This document shows, piece by piece, positions 27,134 to 37,131 of a DNA stretch of 64,000 nucleotides (positions are counted from its first letter, which is position 1; each line of letters opens with the position of its first letter). The position numbers and the translations under genes were made by a program. The notes beneath the pieces were generated by a model. That model worked only from the letters and a program-made list of their open reading frames with translations, was not told where the DNA came from and made no database searches. This DNA is from Psychrobacter sp. Cmf 22.2 (GTDB lineage: Bacteria > Pseudomonadota > Gammaproteobacteria > Pseudomonadales > Moraxellaceae), in assembly GCF_001921745.1 (NCBI RefSeq), contig NZ_MRYA01000001.1, positions 806,001-870,000 on the forward strand, in the 5' to 3' direction.

Positions 27134-28357
27134 TTAATAAATAGGATCAATAGTTACTCTATTAATCTCATTATTGACAACTGGAACGGTAAACATAAAG
27201 GGTTTGTTTTGTTCAGCAGAGAGTACGTTTTGTTTGCTGACTAGATAGTCCTTTGGCGTGGCAATGAACTCTCCAATGACATCATCATTACTATAAATAC
27301 TGACTTTTAGATTGGGTAATAACTGGGATTTTGTACTTTGATTTGCCAAGGTAGCTGCTATGTCAGTAAACTCGTCAGCAGTTTTTACTGTACTGGGCCG
27401 ATAAGCCACATCATTGATATCGAAAGCTGACATATTAGCGTTGGGTAGGCTACAAGCTGCGACAGCGCAAACAGCTTGTAAGCGCTCCGCATGGATTGGG
27501 TCTTTGACTAGGTTGTCTAAATTAAAAATAACATATTGTGCAAACAATAGCATTACCAACACCAAACAGCCAGCTAACCATAGTAAGGAGGCTACAGATG
27601 TCTGCATACGAGATTGTACTGGATAAATACGTGATTGAGCTTTACTTGCTTGCTTAGAAGGAGTTTGAAATTGATCTCTTAGCGGTACGCCCATGCTCGC
27701 TAACAATTGCGATAAGTCAGTACCAGACTCTACAACGTCTGTACTGTTGTTTTGCTCCTCAAGGAGCTTTTCGAGCCATGCATTATCACTATCACTATCA
27801 TTAACACTATTAGTATTGTCATTTCTGCGAGAAGCATTGGCAGATGCTGAGGCGTTATTATGCTGAGGCTTAGTGTTTATGACATAGTTTGACTCTTCAA
27901 ACGCCTTTTCTTGCTCGTTATACATATCATGAAGGATAGGAGAGTCGCTAGTCGTAGCATCTGTAGGTTTAGGTTCCGCGTTTTCAGAATCTGAACGTAC
28001 TGACGATATCTGCGTGGTGTTCAAATCAAAGGACCAAGCGCTCATTTCATCCCATGAGTCGTACTCCAAGTTTGATGGTTCAAGATCGTCAATGGGCATG
28101 TCATCATGGATGAGCGTATCAGAAGATAAGAAGTCATCGTTATGTTGAGAAGTATTGTTGTTGCTTTTTTCGATAAAAGTGGAGGTGCTACTGACATCTG
28201 AAGGTTCATCACCAGAAACTACAAGGTTTTCATTGACCAAAAATATCTGCTGACAACGTTTACAGCGTACTTTTGCATCCAGCTCACTTAGCAAAGTTTG
28301 TGGTAAACTAAAGTAGGCTTGACAAGAAGGACATTGAGTTTTGATAAGCGTAGTCAT
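27134..28357 (-). CDS. Zinc-ribbon DUF3426 membrane protein
   Basis: Protein of 407 residues. An N-terminal MJ0042-type zinc ribbon has cysteines C9, C12, C32 and C35. A long, acidic, Ser/Asn/Asp-rich linker follows (about 45-250), then one membrane helix (about 256-281) and a C-terminal DUF3426 domain on the far side (about 285-407). The function is unknown. Similar genes lie between prmA and the fis region in many beta- and gammaproteobacteria. The linker is longer than in most relatives. It is probably co-oriented with fis, 114 bp upstream of it. Confidence 0.75.
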   Translation of the reverse strand: MTTLIKTQCPSCQAYFSLPQTLLSELDAKVRCKRCQQIFLVNENLVVSGDEPSDVSSTSTFIEKSNNNTSQHNDDFLSSDTLIHDDMPIDDLEPSNLEYDSWDEMSAWSFDLNTTQISSVRSDSENAEPKPTDATTSDSPILHDMYNEQEKAFEESNYVINTKPQHNNASASANASRRNDNTNSVNDSDSDNAWLEKLLEEQNNSTDVVESGTDLSQLLASMGVPLRDQFQTPSKQASKAQSRIYPVQSRMQTSVASLLWLAGCLVLVMLLFAQYVIFNLDNLVKDPIHAERLQAVCAVAACSLPNANMSAFDINDVAYRPSTVKTADEFTDIAATLANQSTKSQLLPNLKVSIYSNDDVIGEFIATPKDYLVSKQNVLSAEQNKPFMFTVPVVNNEINRVTIDPIY

Positions 28358-28559
28358 GTAATTGAGTCCAAAGAAATACAGTAATAATTACTATGTACCG
28401 ACTCACCAAAAACTGTCTTGTTTTAGATATTTATAGGTATCTGTATCGCGATAGACAATAGGAGAGCAGTATTGCGTTTGCAAAATCCAACCAGTTGTCT
28501 ATCGTAACAGATGTAATAAAGTGTTGCTAGTATGTAAATAAAACTATTTGGTATTGCTA

Positions 28560-29483
28560 TTATGTAAATACTCCTGATAAGCGTTGCCAATGTTGATCTT
28601 CTTGAGAAGTGAAAGCATGTTTGGAGTCAAGATTAAAGTAAGGGCGATAAGCTTCTGCAACTTGCTCGGTTTGAGACTCGATCAATCCTGCCAACACTAT
28701 GCGTCCTTTTGGTGCGATTAAAGTTGCAAAGTAAGGAGCGAGATTAATAAGAGGTTTTGCTAAAATATTTGCAACAATAACATCCACAGGAATAATATCG
28801 TGTTGTGCGCAATAGTCTGTAAACTCCTCTGGTAAAAATGCTTGCAATCGTTCATCAACTTTATTGCGTGCAGCATTTTGGTTTGTAGAAAGTACTGCTT
28901 GTGGGTCAATATCGACTGCATAAACTTGTTTGGCGCCTAATAGTAATGCGCCGATACCTAATATACCCGAGCCGCAACCATAGTCTATTATTACTTTATC
29001 TTTTAAGTCTTGTTCTGTCAGCCAGTCTAAACATAGGCGCGTAGTGGCATGATAACCTGTGCCAAAAGCAAGCCCTGGATCCATAATAATATTAGTAGCA
29101 TCAGCATCAGGTGGCGTTAGCCAATTTGGAACAATCCAGAGATTGTTAGCGCATTCAATTGGATGATAATGAGTCATCCATTCACGTTCCCAATCTTTAT
29201 CATCGACCGCAGTGAGCCAAATGCGACTGGCTTGGATTTGCGCTGCAATATCATGACTGAGCTGCTCAACAGCTTGTCGACTCCCATCTTCGGTAGTAGC
29301 GTCAAAGAGACCAGTTAGTATCACGTCATCCCACAGGGGTGATTCGCCCGGTAATGGCTCAAATAGAGGTTGATCACCTGCATCGTCTAGCGCGATAGAC
29401 AGGGCGCCTGCCTCTAATAACAGTGCCTCTGCAAGATCGACGTTTGCTTTTTCACATTGTAGGTGCAGTTGTTGCCATGCCAT
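28560..29483 (-). CDS. prmA: Ribosomal protein L11 methyltransferase
   Basis: SAM-dependent enzyme that trimethylates lysines and the N-terminus of ribosomal protein L11. The 307 residues hold an N-terminal L11-recognition domain (about 1-100) and a class I methyltransferase domain with the SAM motif DYGCGSGILGIGA near residue 168. The VDIDPQAV acidic loop follows, and the VANILAKPL motif near 245 corresponds to the NILA signature of PrmA. The length is close to E. coli PrmA (293). It lies 202 bp upstream of the DUF3426 gene. Confidence 0.94.
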   Translation of the reverse strand: MAWQQLHLQCEKANVDLAEALLLEAGALSIALDDAGDQPLFEPLPGESPLWDDVILTGLFDATTEDGSRQAVEQLSHDIAAQIQASRIWLTAVDDKDWEREWMTHYHPIECANNLWIVPNWLTPPDADATNIIMDPGLAFGTGYHATTRLCLDWLTEQDLKDKVIIDYGCGSGILGIGALLLGAKQVYAVDIDPQAVLSTNQNAARNKVDERLQAFLPEEFTDYCAQHDIIPVDVIVANILAKPLINLAPYFATLIAPKGRIVLAGLIESQTEQVAEAYRPYFNLDSKHAFTSQEDQHWQRLSGVFT

Positions 29484-29559
29484 AAAGATAACCTTGATTA
29501 AATTAAATTGAGTGAATGAAAAGTAAGTTGTTGTATTTTATATAAAAACCATTCAATAA

Positions 29560-30381
29560 TTACTTGAGTGCTTGCTGCGCCTCACGAACAACACGCGAAT
29601 CGTTTTGTTGTTGACCTGAGCGTAGGATAAGCTGCCATAGTGAACGGCGACGATTGGCGTCTTCAGAAACGGTCAGACCTCGACGAGCCATGGCCTCAGC
29701 TTTACGCGGTTGCCCTTTTTTTAGTGCTACTTGTGACAGATAAAAATATACTGCAGATGATCTGGGCGCTAAACGCTGTGCACGGGTAAAGCTGTTTTCA
29801 GCAGCAGTCAGATTGCCTGATTTGAGCTGATTAGTACCAGTTTGCATTAGATTGCGAAAAGCTGGCAAGTTGCTTTGATTATTAGTAGGTTGACGGCTTC
29901 TTTGCTGTGAATTTTGACGTGCCTGCTCTAATAGTTCATTGTGTGACGGTGCAGTAGGGGGTTGTGAGATCATATAATCATCACGTGGAGGAGTATATAC
30001 AGGCTCGTTAAATATGACTTCTCGTTGTTCTATAACCTGTGTTTGCTGCGTTAAAGGATTATTAGCAGTTGAGGTGTTTTCTGAGTAGGTATTGTTTTCT
30101 GGCGTAGCATCAGTAGGCGGTATATATGGTTTGGTAGGGTAGGTATTTGTAACATAAGTACGATTCTGAGTAGTTTGTGGTGTTTCAGTCGTTGCAGGTG
30201 CTACGGTCACAGGTGTTTTGGTGGTCACTGTAGCGGTGTTGCTAGGTAGTGGCGAGGTCGTCTGACAAGCACTCAACGTCAACATACTGATGAGCGCACT
30301 TGATACCAAAAAAGATCTGATGAGACTTTTGTGCTTTTTGTTCTGTACTATTAAGTACTGATGTTGCATAAATACCGCCAT
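29560..30381 (-). CDS. lpoP: TPR lipoprotein, probable PBP1b activator LpoP
   Basis: Predicted outer-membrane lipoprotein of 273 residues. I chose the ATG at 30381 because AAGGGG lies 6 nt upstream; a GTG at 30414 is the longer alternative. The signal peptide ends in the lipobox LSAC with lipidated C39. A long Pro/Thr/Asn-rich linker (about 40-180) is followed by tetratricopeptide-like helices (about 185-260, FTRAQRLAPRSSAVYFYLS and following). It sits directly downstream of mrcB with a 64-nt gap. In Pseudomonas and Acinetobacter a TPR lipoprotein in this position, LpoP, activates PBP1b; layout, domains and context agree. The role is inferred from family and context. Confidence 0.78.
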   Translation of the reverse strand: MAVFMQHQYLIVQNKKHKSLIRSFLVSSALISMLTLSACQTTSPLPSNTATVTTKTPVTVAPATTETPQTTQNRTYVTNTYPTKPYIPPTDATPENNTYSENTSTANNPLTQQTQVIEQREVIFNEPVYTPPRDDYMISQPPTAPSHNELLEQARQNSQQRSRQPTNNQSNLPAFRNLMQTGTNQLKSGNLTAAENSFTRAQRLAPRSSAVYFYLSQVALKKGQPRKAEAMARRGLTVSEDANRRRSLWQLILRSGQQQNDSRVVREAQQALK

Positions 30382-30445
30382 ATCAAACCCCTTATTTTGT
30401 ATCATTTTAACCACCAGTATGAATCAACAACTTAAAAACAATTTG

Positions 30446-32914
30446 TTAAAACCACTCAAGAGCTCGATCGTACCAAGTGTCTGTACGTCTTTGAGTGTCG
30501 TTATCATTACCTTCTGCATTTGGCTCGATTACCTCACTGTTTGGTATCTCTAGACCTTCACGTTGACGCTGCTGATTAATCGACCCTTGCTCGTTTTCCC
30601 ATTGTATTTGACCACGCGCTTGCTCCTGCTGATATAAAGAAATCGCACAACTACTCGCTTCTTCTGGCAAATGCGCTGACAGAACTGGTAAGTATCGAGC
30701 CGAGGCACAGCGTTCATTAGATAGTTTGCCAGAGTTGTTCTCAAGCCATAGCCATTCAATTCCTTCAGGCTCTGCCATAGCGACAGGCGTCAACTTTATA
30801 CGATTCATATAATCAACCCATACTGGTAATGCTCCAGTACCACCACTAAGCCCAATTGGTTTGTTATCATCGCGTCCAACCCAAACGACGCTCACATAGT
30901 TGCCGCTATAGCCTGCAAACCATGCATCACGGTAGTCATTGGTCGTCCCAGTCTTACCCGCTAGGTTTAAATTGCTACCGAGTGATTGGGCACGTTTGGC
31001 AGTACCGTTTTTGACCACTTCTTGTAAAGCATAGTTGGTCAAGTAATTGGTTTCAGGTGGTATGCTGCGCTGAGTGTTCAGACCAGTACGCTGCAAAATT
31101 CGCCCGCGATTGTCAATGACGGTTCGAATACTATGAATAGGGGTGCGAAAGCCGCCAGTTGCAAAGACTTGATACACGCCAAGCATATCCATAGGACTTA
31201 AGTTAACTGAGCCTAACAGTACTGAGGGATAAGCGGGAATTTTTTCTTCAATACCCAAACGACGTAACTGTTTGGCAAATGTGTCGATACCAAATTCCAT
31301 ACCCAAACGTACGGCGCTTTGATTGTATGATTTGGCGAGTGCAGTCGTTAATGGAACATAGCCATGATCACGACCGCTATAGTTTTTAGGGTTCCACTTG
31401 CTACCATCCCCTAAGTTGACTGTAATCGGAGAGTCATCAACGGGGCTAGCCAAATTGTAGCGCCCACTTTCAAGTGCTGTCATATAAATAACAGGTTTTA
31501 ACAATGATCCAACCTGACGCTTGGCATCGACCGCACGGTTAAAACCAGTAAACTCGCTACCACTACCAACGACAGCGACTAGCTCACCGGTCTCAGGATT
31601 GGCACTGACCAAGGCACCTTGCAAGTCTTTAGTCTTGCTACTTTTACGGCGTAACTCACCAAGTTTTTTGTCGACAGCTTGATCAGCTGCTAGTTGCGCA
31701 ATAGGGTCAAGGGTACTAATAATAGTAAGACCTTCGTTTTTTAGGTCATCAGAGTAATAGACGTCATTAAGCTCGCGCTTGACGATGTCCAAAAAGTCTG
31801 GAAATTGACTTTTACCTTCAACAGGCTTATCTACAACCCCAAGAGGCTTTTCTAATGCCGTGTCGTATTGCTCTTGACTGATAGAACCCATCTGTAGCAT
31901 ATTATTGAGCACTACATCACGACGCGCTTTTGAATCATTGGGATGGCGGCGAGGATTATAGACGCTTGGCCCTTTAGCCATACCGACTAACATGGCTTGT
32001 TGATCCAACCGAAGCTCATTTAGTGGTTGGTTAAAATAAAATTGTGCAGCTAAGCCAAAACCATTTATAGAGCGATTGCCATTTTGACCAAGATAGATCT
32101 CATTGAGATAAGTTTGCAAAATCTCATCTTTACTATAATGCAGCTCCAGTAATACGGCCATCAGTGCTTCATTGGCTTTACGCTTAAGGGTGCGATCAGA
32201 ATTCAGATAAAAGTTTTTGATAAGCTGCTGGGTGATAGTCGAACCCCCCTGCATAGAGCCACCAGAGAAGTTGTTGATTACGGCACGTGCGATACCGCGT
32301 ATAGATACGCCTTTATGCTCATAAAAACCACGATCTTCAGTCGCAATTAAGGCATCAATTAATGGTTGCGGCACGTCATCTAAAGAGACAACCATTCGAT
32401 CTTCATTGCTATCCGGGTAAATACCGCCAATACTTACAGGCTCAAGACGAATAATGCCAGTCTTATTTTGTTCAGTGCTCTGAATCGTCTTAATCTTGTT
32501 ATTTGCAATCGTCATCTTAATGACTTGTTCTTTATCAATATCGTTTGCACTATAAGTAAAGCCGCGCGTATGGATAAAGTAGTTATTGCCTGATTTATAG
32601 AAGCTACCTGTGCGATCATAGTCCTTGTTGCTACGATAATTAAGCAGCTCAAGCCAAGTCTTCATCATGCTGTTGTCAACTGCCGCACCTTGATAGAGCT
32701 CGAGCGGCTGCGAATACACTTTGGCAGGAATATCCCAGCGCTTACCTTCAAACTTATGAGTGATAGTACGGTCAAGCTTGACCAAATACAGCGCCAATAA
32801 AACCATGCCAGCGATGACGATGATTAATAGGATACTACTGAATACAATTCCACGCTGCTGCGAGGGAAGAGTGCCTACAGCAGACTGAGGTAACTTAGGA
32901 TTAGATTTTCGCAC
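30446..32914 (-). CDS. mrcB: Penicillin-binding protein 1B
   Basis: Bifunctional class A peptidoglycan synthase. Of 822 residues, the first 25 are cytoplasmic and a membrane helix lies at about 25-46. A UB2H-like regulatory domain (about 60-150) and a GT51 glycosyltransferase with the EDRGFYEHKG motif near 193 follow. The transpeptidase has SxxK in GSLLKP near 469, SxN in SYNQS near 530 and KTGTT near 652. The C-terminus is long and rich in Glu, Asn and Arg. The start is GTG. It probably forms an operon with the downstream TPR lipoprotein gene. E. coli PBP1b is activated by LpoB instead, which is not a TPR protein. Confidence 0.94.
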   Translation of the reverse strand: MRKSNPKLPQSAVGTLPSQQRGIVFSSILLIIVIAGMVLLALYLVKLDRTITHKFEGKRWDIPAKVYSQPLELYQGAAVDNSMMKTWLELLNYRSNKDYDRTGSFYKSGNNYFIHTRGFTYSANDIDKEQVIKMTIANNKIKTIQSTEQNKTGIIRLEPVSIGGIYPDSNEDRMVVSLDDVPQPLIDALIATEDRGFYEHKGVSIRGIARAVINNFSGGSMQGGSTITQQLIKNFYLNSDRTLKRKANEALMAVLLELHYSKDEILQTYLNEIYLGQNGNRSINGFGLAAQFYFNQPLNELRLDQQAMLVGMAKGPSVYNPRRHPNDSKARRDVVLNNMLQMGSISQEQYDTALEKPLGVVDKPVEGKSQFPDFLDIVKRELNDVYYSDDLKNEGLTIISTLDPIAQLAADQAVDKKLGELRRKSSKTKDLQGALVSANPETGELVAVVGSGSEFTGFNRAVDAKRQVGSLLKPVIYMTALESGRYNLASPVDDSPITVNLGDGSKWNPKNYSGRDHGYVPLTTALAKSYNQSAVRLGMEFGIDTFAKQLRRLGIEEKIPAYPSVLLGSVNLSPMDMLGVYQVFATGGFRTPIHSIRTVIDNRGRILQRTGLNTQRSIPPETNYLTNYALQEVVKNGTAKRAQSLGSNLNLAGKTGTTNDYRDAWFAGYSGNYVSVVWVGRDDNKPIGLSGGTGALPVWVDYMNRIKLTPVAMAEPEGIEWLWLENNSGKLSNERCASARYLPVLSAHLPEEASSCAISLYQQEQARGQIQWENEQGSINQQRQREGLEIPNSEVIEPNAEGNDNDTQRRTDTWYDRALEWF

Positions 32915-33379
32915 TGATAACGCACCGTATTAGGATAAAAAACTGCCTCATAATGACGCAAATTGACAAAATTTTCAATCTATCATCATCGACTCAGGGT
33001 TTTATTGGGTTTAGCTAGGAAGGTGTATAATGGTATAACATTGAATATCAATATATAAATTGATTAAATAAAGCGTGGTAGTAGTGCTAATATGATTCCA
33101 ACAGAACTAAAAACAGCAAAAAACTCTGTATTTAACGAATGAGTTTTAATACTGCATTAACTTATATATGACTGACTATAAGGTTTTAATTTATTTAATG
33201 AGTGCCATATAGGATAACAGTCTATACGCCCAAAAATGGTGTTTTTTGTATGGATTATCTGCTGTTATTTTATCAATAGTTGCTGAGTTATTGTTAAGCT
33301 TAAATTTAGTCGAAATCAAGCAATATTTATGCAACACAATGTCTATAAAGCAGTGTGTCTAAAGGAAGTAAGCACGGTT
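32915..33379. other. Divergent intergenic region mrcB / ccoI
   Basis: A 465-bp AT-rich gap between divergent genes. Small palindromes such as ATCAAT...ATTGAT around 33047-33064 are visible, but none fits a full TTGAT-N4-ATCAA Anr/Fnr site. No ORF or terminator is seen. Confidence 0.5.
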
Positions 33380-36226
33380 ATGTCTAGTGTCTCGTCATCA
33401 ATACCCACAATCACATCCCATGAAGACCGCTCTATCACTGAAGGCTTGGTATTGCCGCTTGCAGGTCACTGTTTCCATTGCGGTGATCCAGTACCGCAGC
33501 CACCGTTTCATGCTGAGATATTAGGTGAGTCGCGTGAAATGTGTTGTATGGGCTGTCAACTGGCTTCTCAAAGCATCGTAGAAGCCGGACTTGAGCAGTA
33601 TTACCTTGATCGATCAGAAATTAACCGGACAGCCAGTCTACCCACTCAATTAACGCGCCTTGAAGCCTATGATAATGATGAAATCAAGTCGCAATTTGTC
33701 TATGCCCAAGATGGTATGTCAGTTGCAGAGTTGTCCGTCAACAATCTACGCTGTGCCGCTTGTACGTGGTTGATCGAATCGCGCTTAGATGAATTAGACG
33801 GTATTCGTAAATGTCAGGTGAACTTGACCAATCAGCGCATGCGAGTGATTTGGGATGAGAGCAAGCTACCTATCAGTCGCATCCTAGCTGTCATCAATGA
33901 GATCGGCTATGAAGCAAAACCTTATCGGCAAGATACCCATGAGGCTATGCTGGCACGTCACAACAATCAGATGCTACTAAGGCTTGGTATTGCAGCATTG
34001 GGTTCCATGCAGGCGATGATGTATGCCGTAGCGATTTATTTTGGTGAATATAGCGATATGCTGATATTCCAGCGCGACTTTTTACGCTGGGTATCTTTGT
34101 TTGTTAGTACGCCTGTGTTTTTTTATGCAGGCATACCGTTTTTTACGTCGGCTTGGTCAGCGATTCGTGCACGCCAAGTTAATATGGATGTACCAGTCAG
34201 TATTGCCTTGATTGTTACTTTCTTTACCAGTCTCTATGCTACTGTTACTGGTCAAGGAGAGACATACTATGACTCAGTCAGTATGTTTATTTTCTTTCTA
34301 TTGGCAGGGCGTTATATAGAGCATAATGCACGTCTAAAAGCAGCTACTATGGCGAACGACTTAGTCGTTGTAGAGCCGGTACTGGTACAAAAAGTCGCCG
34401 AAGACAAAGAGTCTGCCGAACGTATTTTGCAGCAATTAAAGAAAAATGCGCTTGAAGAGGTCGACGTTAATAAAGCAGCAAAAAATTTCGCTAATCAGAT
34501 TGACAACGAGGCTATAAAGGCTACAACCAACCAGCATGTACCAAGTTCTATACCTAACTTTATGCAGAACATGGAGGACGATGTCCAGCAACTAACCTCG
34601 CGTATTGCTAAAGACTGGCAGCAGATACGTAATCGACATTTGGGTCTCTTAAAACGACCAAACGAAGATAAAGAAAAGCAGATGGTCACCGCGCATAGCT
34701 TACAAGTGGGCGATATCATCATGGTTGAGGCGGGTTCTGAGATTATTAGTGACGGTATTTTGCTAAGTCCAACTGCTACGGTCTCTCAGAGCCTATTAAC
34801 AGGTGAAGGCAACTTGATTGCTAAAACTCAAGGTGACTATATCATTGGTGGCGCTCAGAACGACAGTCAGCCGTTTGAGATGTTGATTACCGCACTGCCA
34901 GCAGACAGTCAAATAGGCTTAATTGATAGGCTAATGAACCGTGCTATGAGTGAAAAGCCAAAGCTGGCTCAGCAAGCAGATAAGCTGGCACGTTGGTTCG
35001 TGGCGCGCATTTTAGTACTGTCGGCGTTGGTGTTTATCGGCTGGTATATTGTTGATCCAAGCCAAGCAATTTGGGCAACCGTAGCGGTTCTAGTAGCGAC
35101 CTGTCCCTGTGCACTGTCATTGGCCACTCCGATTGCGTTGACTGTCTCGACCAATCGCTTGGCAAGCTATGGTTTTTTGACGACTCGTGGACATACGCTG
35201 CAAACACTAGCAGAAATCACCCATGTGGCTTTTGATAAAACGGGCACACTCACTTATGGTAAGCCAAATTTATTGAATATTGAGCTGTTGAATTCTGCAC
35301 AACAAAATGAAAGCTATGATCTAGAACCAGCTTCACAAAAAAACGGTCTCTTAGCCATTGCTGCCGCTTTAGAAGTAGGCAGTCGTCATCCTATTGCTCA
35401 TGCATTGCTAACAGCGGCTCATCAGTTACACTTACCGCATGCGCAAGGTTTGCAGCATTATCCAGCGGGCGGGGTGGAAGCGACAATTGAAGGCGTCTTA
35501 TACCGTATTGGTCATATAGATTTTGCGTTAGATAGAGCCAATGATATTTCTGTCAACGATAGTTTTGATAGTCATATAAGCGCCATCGATGATTCAGTTA
35601 TTAACTTGGACGCTCATCGTGCCAGCTCTGCGGTGGTGCTATCGTATCAATCAAACGATAGTAGTACGTGGCAGGCGCTGGCATGTTTTTACTTCAATGA
35701 TAAGATACGTGATAATGCCAGAGTGATGCTTAACACACTCAAAGAATATGGTATCGAGTCAGTGATGTTGACAGGGGATCCAAGCTCACAGGCGCTTGTA
35801 ATGGCTAAAGATTTAGGAATGCAAGCTGCTTACAACGGTTTATCGCCAACCGATAAAGTCAACCACTTACAAAAACTGCAAGCTGAAGGTGCCGTCGTTT
35901 TGATGGTCGGCGATGGTATTAATGATGCACCTGTGTTGGCAGCAGCAGACGTGTCGACCTCGATTGCTGGGGCGGCAGATTTGGCACAAGTATCTAGTGA
36001 CAGTATCATATTGAACGGTCAAATTGGAGCAATTACTGCTGCCAAACGTATCGCTGATAAAACTGAACGTATTATTAAACAAAATTTTCGCTGGGCCCTC
36101 GCTTACAACGGTATGGTATTAATACCAGCAGCTTTAGGCTATGTTCCGCCTTGGCTTGCTGCTATCGGTATGTCGCTAAGCTCATTATTGGTGGTGTTAA
36201 ATGCGCTGCGTTTAAAACGAGCTTAA
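33380..36226 (+). CDS. ccoI: Copper-transporting P-type ATPase of the CcoI/FixI type
   Basis: P1B-type ATPase supplying copper for assembly of cbb3-type cytochrome oxidase. From the ATG at 33380 (AAGGAA 12 nt upstream) it has 948 residues. An N-terminal Cys-rich ATPase-associated domain begins HCGDPVP near 33 and has CCMGC near 57. It is followed by a heavy-metal domain with CAAC near 124, and membrane helices. The CPC metal motif lies near 574, the phosphorylation motif DKTGT near 618 and GDGIND near 843. A charged insertion of about 100 residues (327-433) lies before the actuator domain and is unusual. No ccoNOP or ccoG genes are beside it. Confidence 0.87.
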   Translation: MSSVSSSIPTITSHEDRSITEGLVLPLAGHCFHCGDPVPQPPFHAEILGESREMCCMGCQLASQSIVEAGLEQYYLDRSEINRTASLPTQLTRLEAYDNDEIKSQFVYAQDGMSVAELSVNNLRCAACTWLIESRLDELDGIRKCQVNLTNQRMRVIWDESKLPISRILAVINEIGYEAKPYRQDTHEAMLARHNNQMLLRLGIAALGSMQAMMYAVAIYFGEYSDMLIFQRDFLRWVSLFVSTPVFFYAGIPFFTSAWSAIRARQVNMDVPVSIALIVTFFTSLYATVTGQGETYYDSVSMFIFFLLAGRYIEHNARLKAATMANDLVVVEPVLVQKVAEDKESAERILQQLKKNALEEVDVNKAAKNFANQIDNEAIKATTNQHVPSSIPNFMQNMEDDVQQLTSRIAKDWQQIRNRHLGLLKRPNEDKEKQMVTAHSLQVGDIIMVEAGSEIISDGILLSPTATVSQSLLTGEGNLIAKTQGDYIIGGAQNDSQPFEMLITALPADSQIGLIDRLMNRAMSEKPKLAQQADKLARWFVARILVLSALVFIGWYIVDPSQAIWATVAVLVATCPCALSLATPIALTVSTNRLASYGFLTTRGHTLQTLAEITHVAFDKTGTLTYGKPNLLNIELLNSAQQNESYDLEPASQKNGLLAIAAALEVGSRHPIAHALLTAAHQLHLPHAQGLQHYPAGGVEATIEGVLYRIGHIDFALDRANDISVNDSFDSHISAIDDSVINLDAHRASSAVVLSYQSNDSSTWQALACFYFNDKIRDNARVMLNTLKEYGIESVMLTGDPSSQALVMAKDLGMQAAYNGLSPTDKVNHLQKLQAEGAVVLMVGDGINDAPVLAAADVSTSIAGAADLAQVSSDSIILNGQIGAITAAKRIADKTERIIKQNFRWALAYNGMVLIPAALGYVPPWLAAIGMSLSSLLVVLNALRLKRA

Positions 36227-36347
36227 CCTATATTTGCATATGACAGCTGTTATCAGCTAGTGACTTCAAGCTTATCTGATTTGCTAATCTGTCTGTTCGC
36301 ATTAGTCGTTGTAATTCAAGTTTTAACCAGCCATCAGTTTTATCCGT

Positions 36348-36381
36348 AAAAAGACCGCCTTTTGTTAAAGGCGGTCTTTTT
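36348..36381. terminator. Bidirectional terminator between ccoI and the BI-1 gene
   Basis: AAAGACCGCCTTT / AAAGGCGGTCTTT with a 3-nt loop, with an A-run upstream and T-run downstream. Confidence 0.93.
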
Positions 36382-36411
36382 AACATAATTTGAATGAAAC
36401 ATCACTTTTGG

Positions 36412-37131
36412 TTAGTCTTGTAGATAACTTAACAGACGTAGGAACTCAATATACATCCATACTAAAGTCGCTACGATGCCTACACTAAATATCCATTCGT
36501 AGTCTTCAGAAACGCCAGCAGCAACACCGCGCTCGATGTTATCGAAATCCAACAATAGACTAAATGAGGCGATAACGATAACAAACAAGCTAAAACCGAT
36601 AGCAATCATGCCGCCATCAAATAAAAATGGTAAGCTTGAGCCAAACAACACAAAGCCCCACTGCACAACGTATAAAATCATAATCGCAAAAACTGCTGAC
36701 ATCATGATAGAACGAAATTTATCTGTGACCTTCACTAGACCTGAGCGATATAAGCCTAACATAACTGCGGCTGTGACAAAGGTTGCACATAATGCAGTTA
36801 ACGGCACGCTGGGATACATGCTCATAAATATCATTGAGATGCCGCCCAAGAATAAACCTTCTAGTAAAGCATAAGGAATGGCTAGGGTCTTAGCCATATG
36901 AGGCTTAAAGATCATAAAAAATGCTAAGCCGACGCCTGCAAACATACTAACGATTGCAGTCATATAGATAAAGCTACTAGATAATCCAGCAGCAATGGCA
37001 TAAAAGAAAAAGCCTAAACCAGAGAGTGCCGACAAACCCAATAGCATTGTTGTCTTTTGTACCACACCTTTGACGGTCATCGACTTACCGCCGACCGCAA
37101 GTTCTGCGCGACTGACAATAGGATTGGCCAT
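36412..37131 (-). CDS. Bax inhibitor-1/YccA-family membrane protein
   Basis: Integral membrane protein of 239 residues with about seven hydrophobic helices and the family's terminal MYIEFLRLLSYLQD segment. The ATG at 37131 is chosen because AAGGA lies 7 nt upstream; the longer frame lacks homology. In E. coli YccA interacts with the FtsH protease, and BI-1 relatives form pH-sensitive calcium leak channels. The sequence does not tell which role applies here. The gene is divergent from nadK and has its own promoter-like sequence. Confidence 0.85.
   Translation of the reverse strand: MANPIVSRAELAVGGKSMTVKGVVQKTTMLLGLSALSGLGFFFYAIAAGLSSSFIYMTAIVSMFAGVGLAFFMIFKPHMAKTLAIPYALLEGLFLGGISMIFMSMYPSVPLTALCATFVTAAVMLGLYRSGLVKVTDKFRSIMMSAVFAIMILYVVQWGFVLFGSSLPFLFDGGMIAIGFSLFVIVIASFSLLLDFDNIERGVAAGVSEDYEWIFSVGIVATLVWMYIEFLRLLSYLQD

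Noticed and set aside
33041..33070. Possible Anr/Fnr box upstream of the copper ATPase gene
   Set aside because: The palindromes there do not match TTGAT-N4-ATCAA in spacing or orientation.
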